DNA of 5,850 nucleotides from a bacterium ADurb.Bin374 (GTDB taxonomy: Bacteria > Riflebacteria > Ozemobacteria > Ozemobacterales > Ozemobacteraceae). Made by a program: the position numbers and the translations under genes. Position 1 is the stretch's first letter. Each line of letters starts with the position of its first letter. Below, piece after piece: positions 5,693-5,850 of this stretch. Location of the stretch: positions 1-5,850 of the forward strand of contig MWAR01000254.1 in the NCBI GenBank assembly GCA_002068715.1. Reading direction: 5' to 3'. Under the pieces are notes generated by a model. It was not told where the DNA came from, searched no databases, and saw only the letters and a program-made list of their open reading frames with translations.

Positions 5693-5716
5693 ACTATGTA
5701 TGAGCCGGCGTGTCAA
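5688..5716 (-). promoter_or_regulatory. Sigma-70-type promoter of the arsR-flavoprotein operon
   Basis: Read on the minus strand, TTGACA (5716-5711), a 17-bp spacer and TATTAT (5693-5688) match the sigma-70 consensus with one mismatch. Transcription should begin around 5681-5682, only a few bases before the ATG at 5679. Confidence 0.75.
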
Positions 5717-5850
5717 ATTCATTTTTCGGAGGTGCGGTCAGTACGGAAATCTCTGAAAACCATGCCGGTGTTTTTGTTAGAGTCCATGGATGTGGTGTAT
5801 GAGGGCTTCTGAAATACAGCCCTAAAAAGAGCCACCGCAATCTCCGAAAG
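5717..5850. other. Upstream region of the arsR operon, no gene recognised
   Basis: No supported gene is seen. A 6-bp inverted repeat, AGGGCT/AGCCCT (5802-5807/5818-5823), has no T-run in the right place on either strand. At the right edge the minus strand reads GCGGTGGCTCTTTTT (5838-5824), which looks like the 3' half of a terminator whose other arm would lie beyond the window. Its partner cannot be seen. Confidence 0.3.

Noticed and set aside
5618..5812. 64-codon plus-strand frame over the arsR promoter
   Set aside because: It is antisense to the ArsR coding region and promoter, has no ribosome binding site and shows no family resemblance.
5802..5823. Terminator at AGGGCT/AGCCCT
   Set aside because: Short stem with a 10-nt loop and no T-run after it on either strand.
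1..5850. CRISPR array, tRNA, rRNA or transposase genes
   Set aside because: No regularly spaced repeats with unique spacers, no tRNA cloverleaf signature, no rRNA sequence and no transposase motif were seen.

Overview
The window is about 5.85 kb of GC-rich bacterial DNA with AGGAGG-type ribosome binding. The phylum cannot be fixed from it. dnaX shows only that it is bacterial. The CoA-disulfide-reductase/sulfurtransferase fusion is of a kind typical of anaerobic or facultative bacteria that handle sulfane sulfur.

Layout. (1) Positions 2-1477, plus strand: the 3' part of dnaX (clamp-loader subunit gamma/tau), cut by the left edge just before Walker B. (2) Positions 1478-2042: 565 bp without a convincing gene but rich in structure. 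It holds a perfect 10-bp inverted repeat, a second hairpin with a similar A-rich loop, a pair of DnaA-box-like 9-mers, and two copies of an imperfect direct repeat with the core CCCTGAAAGGG. (3) Positions 2043-2816, plus strand: a membrane-anchored or exported SagB/ThcOx-type nitroreductase-fold protein. (4) A strong hairpin at 2824-2851 that should terminate transcription from both sides. (5) Positions 5679-2865, minus strand: a compact operon of an ArsR-type repressor, overlapping by ATGA a large flavoprotein gene encoding CoA-disulfide/persulfide reductase, rhodanese, TusA and DsrE2 domains.

The main anomaly is that this flavoprotein gene is split. Its N-terminal reading frame (325 codons) loses homology near 4407-4423. 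The remaining domains continue in another frame (492 codons). The residues expected around the conserved GPANRQGR-like segment are absent. This fits an internal deletion of roughly 50 nt whose length is not a multiple of three, either a real lesion or an assembly error. The two frames happen to overlap by ATGA.

How the genes may work together (inference): the ArsR protein has three cysteines spaced i, i+4, i+8 near its C-terminus. Its own promoter (TTGACA, 17 bp, TATTAT) overlaps an inverted repeat. A plausible model is a thiol, persulfide or metal-responsive repressor controlling a persulfide-reducing and sulfur-relay enzyme. The sagB-like gene has no RiPP partners in the window and no visible functional link to either side.
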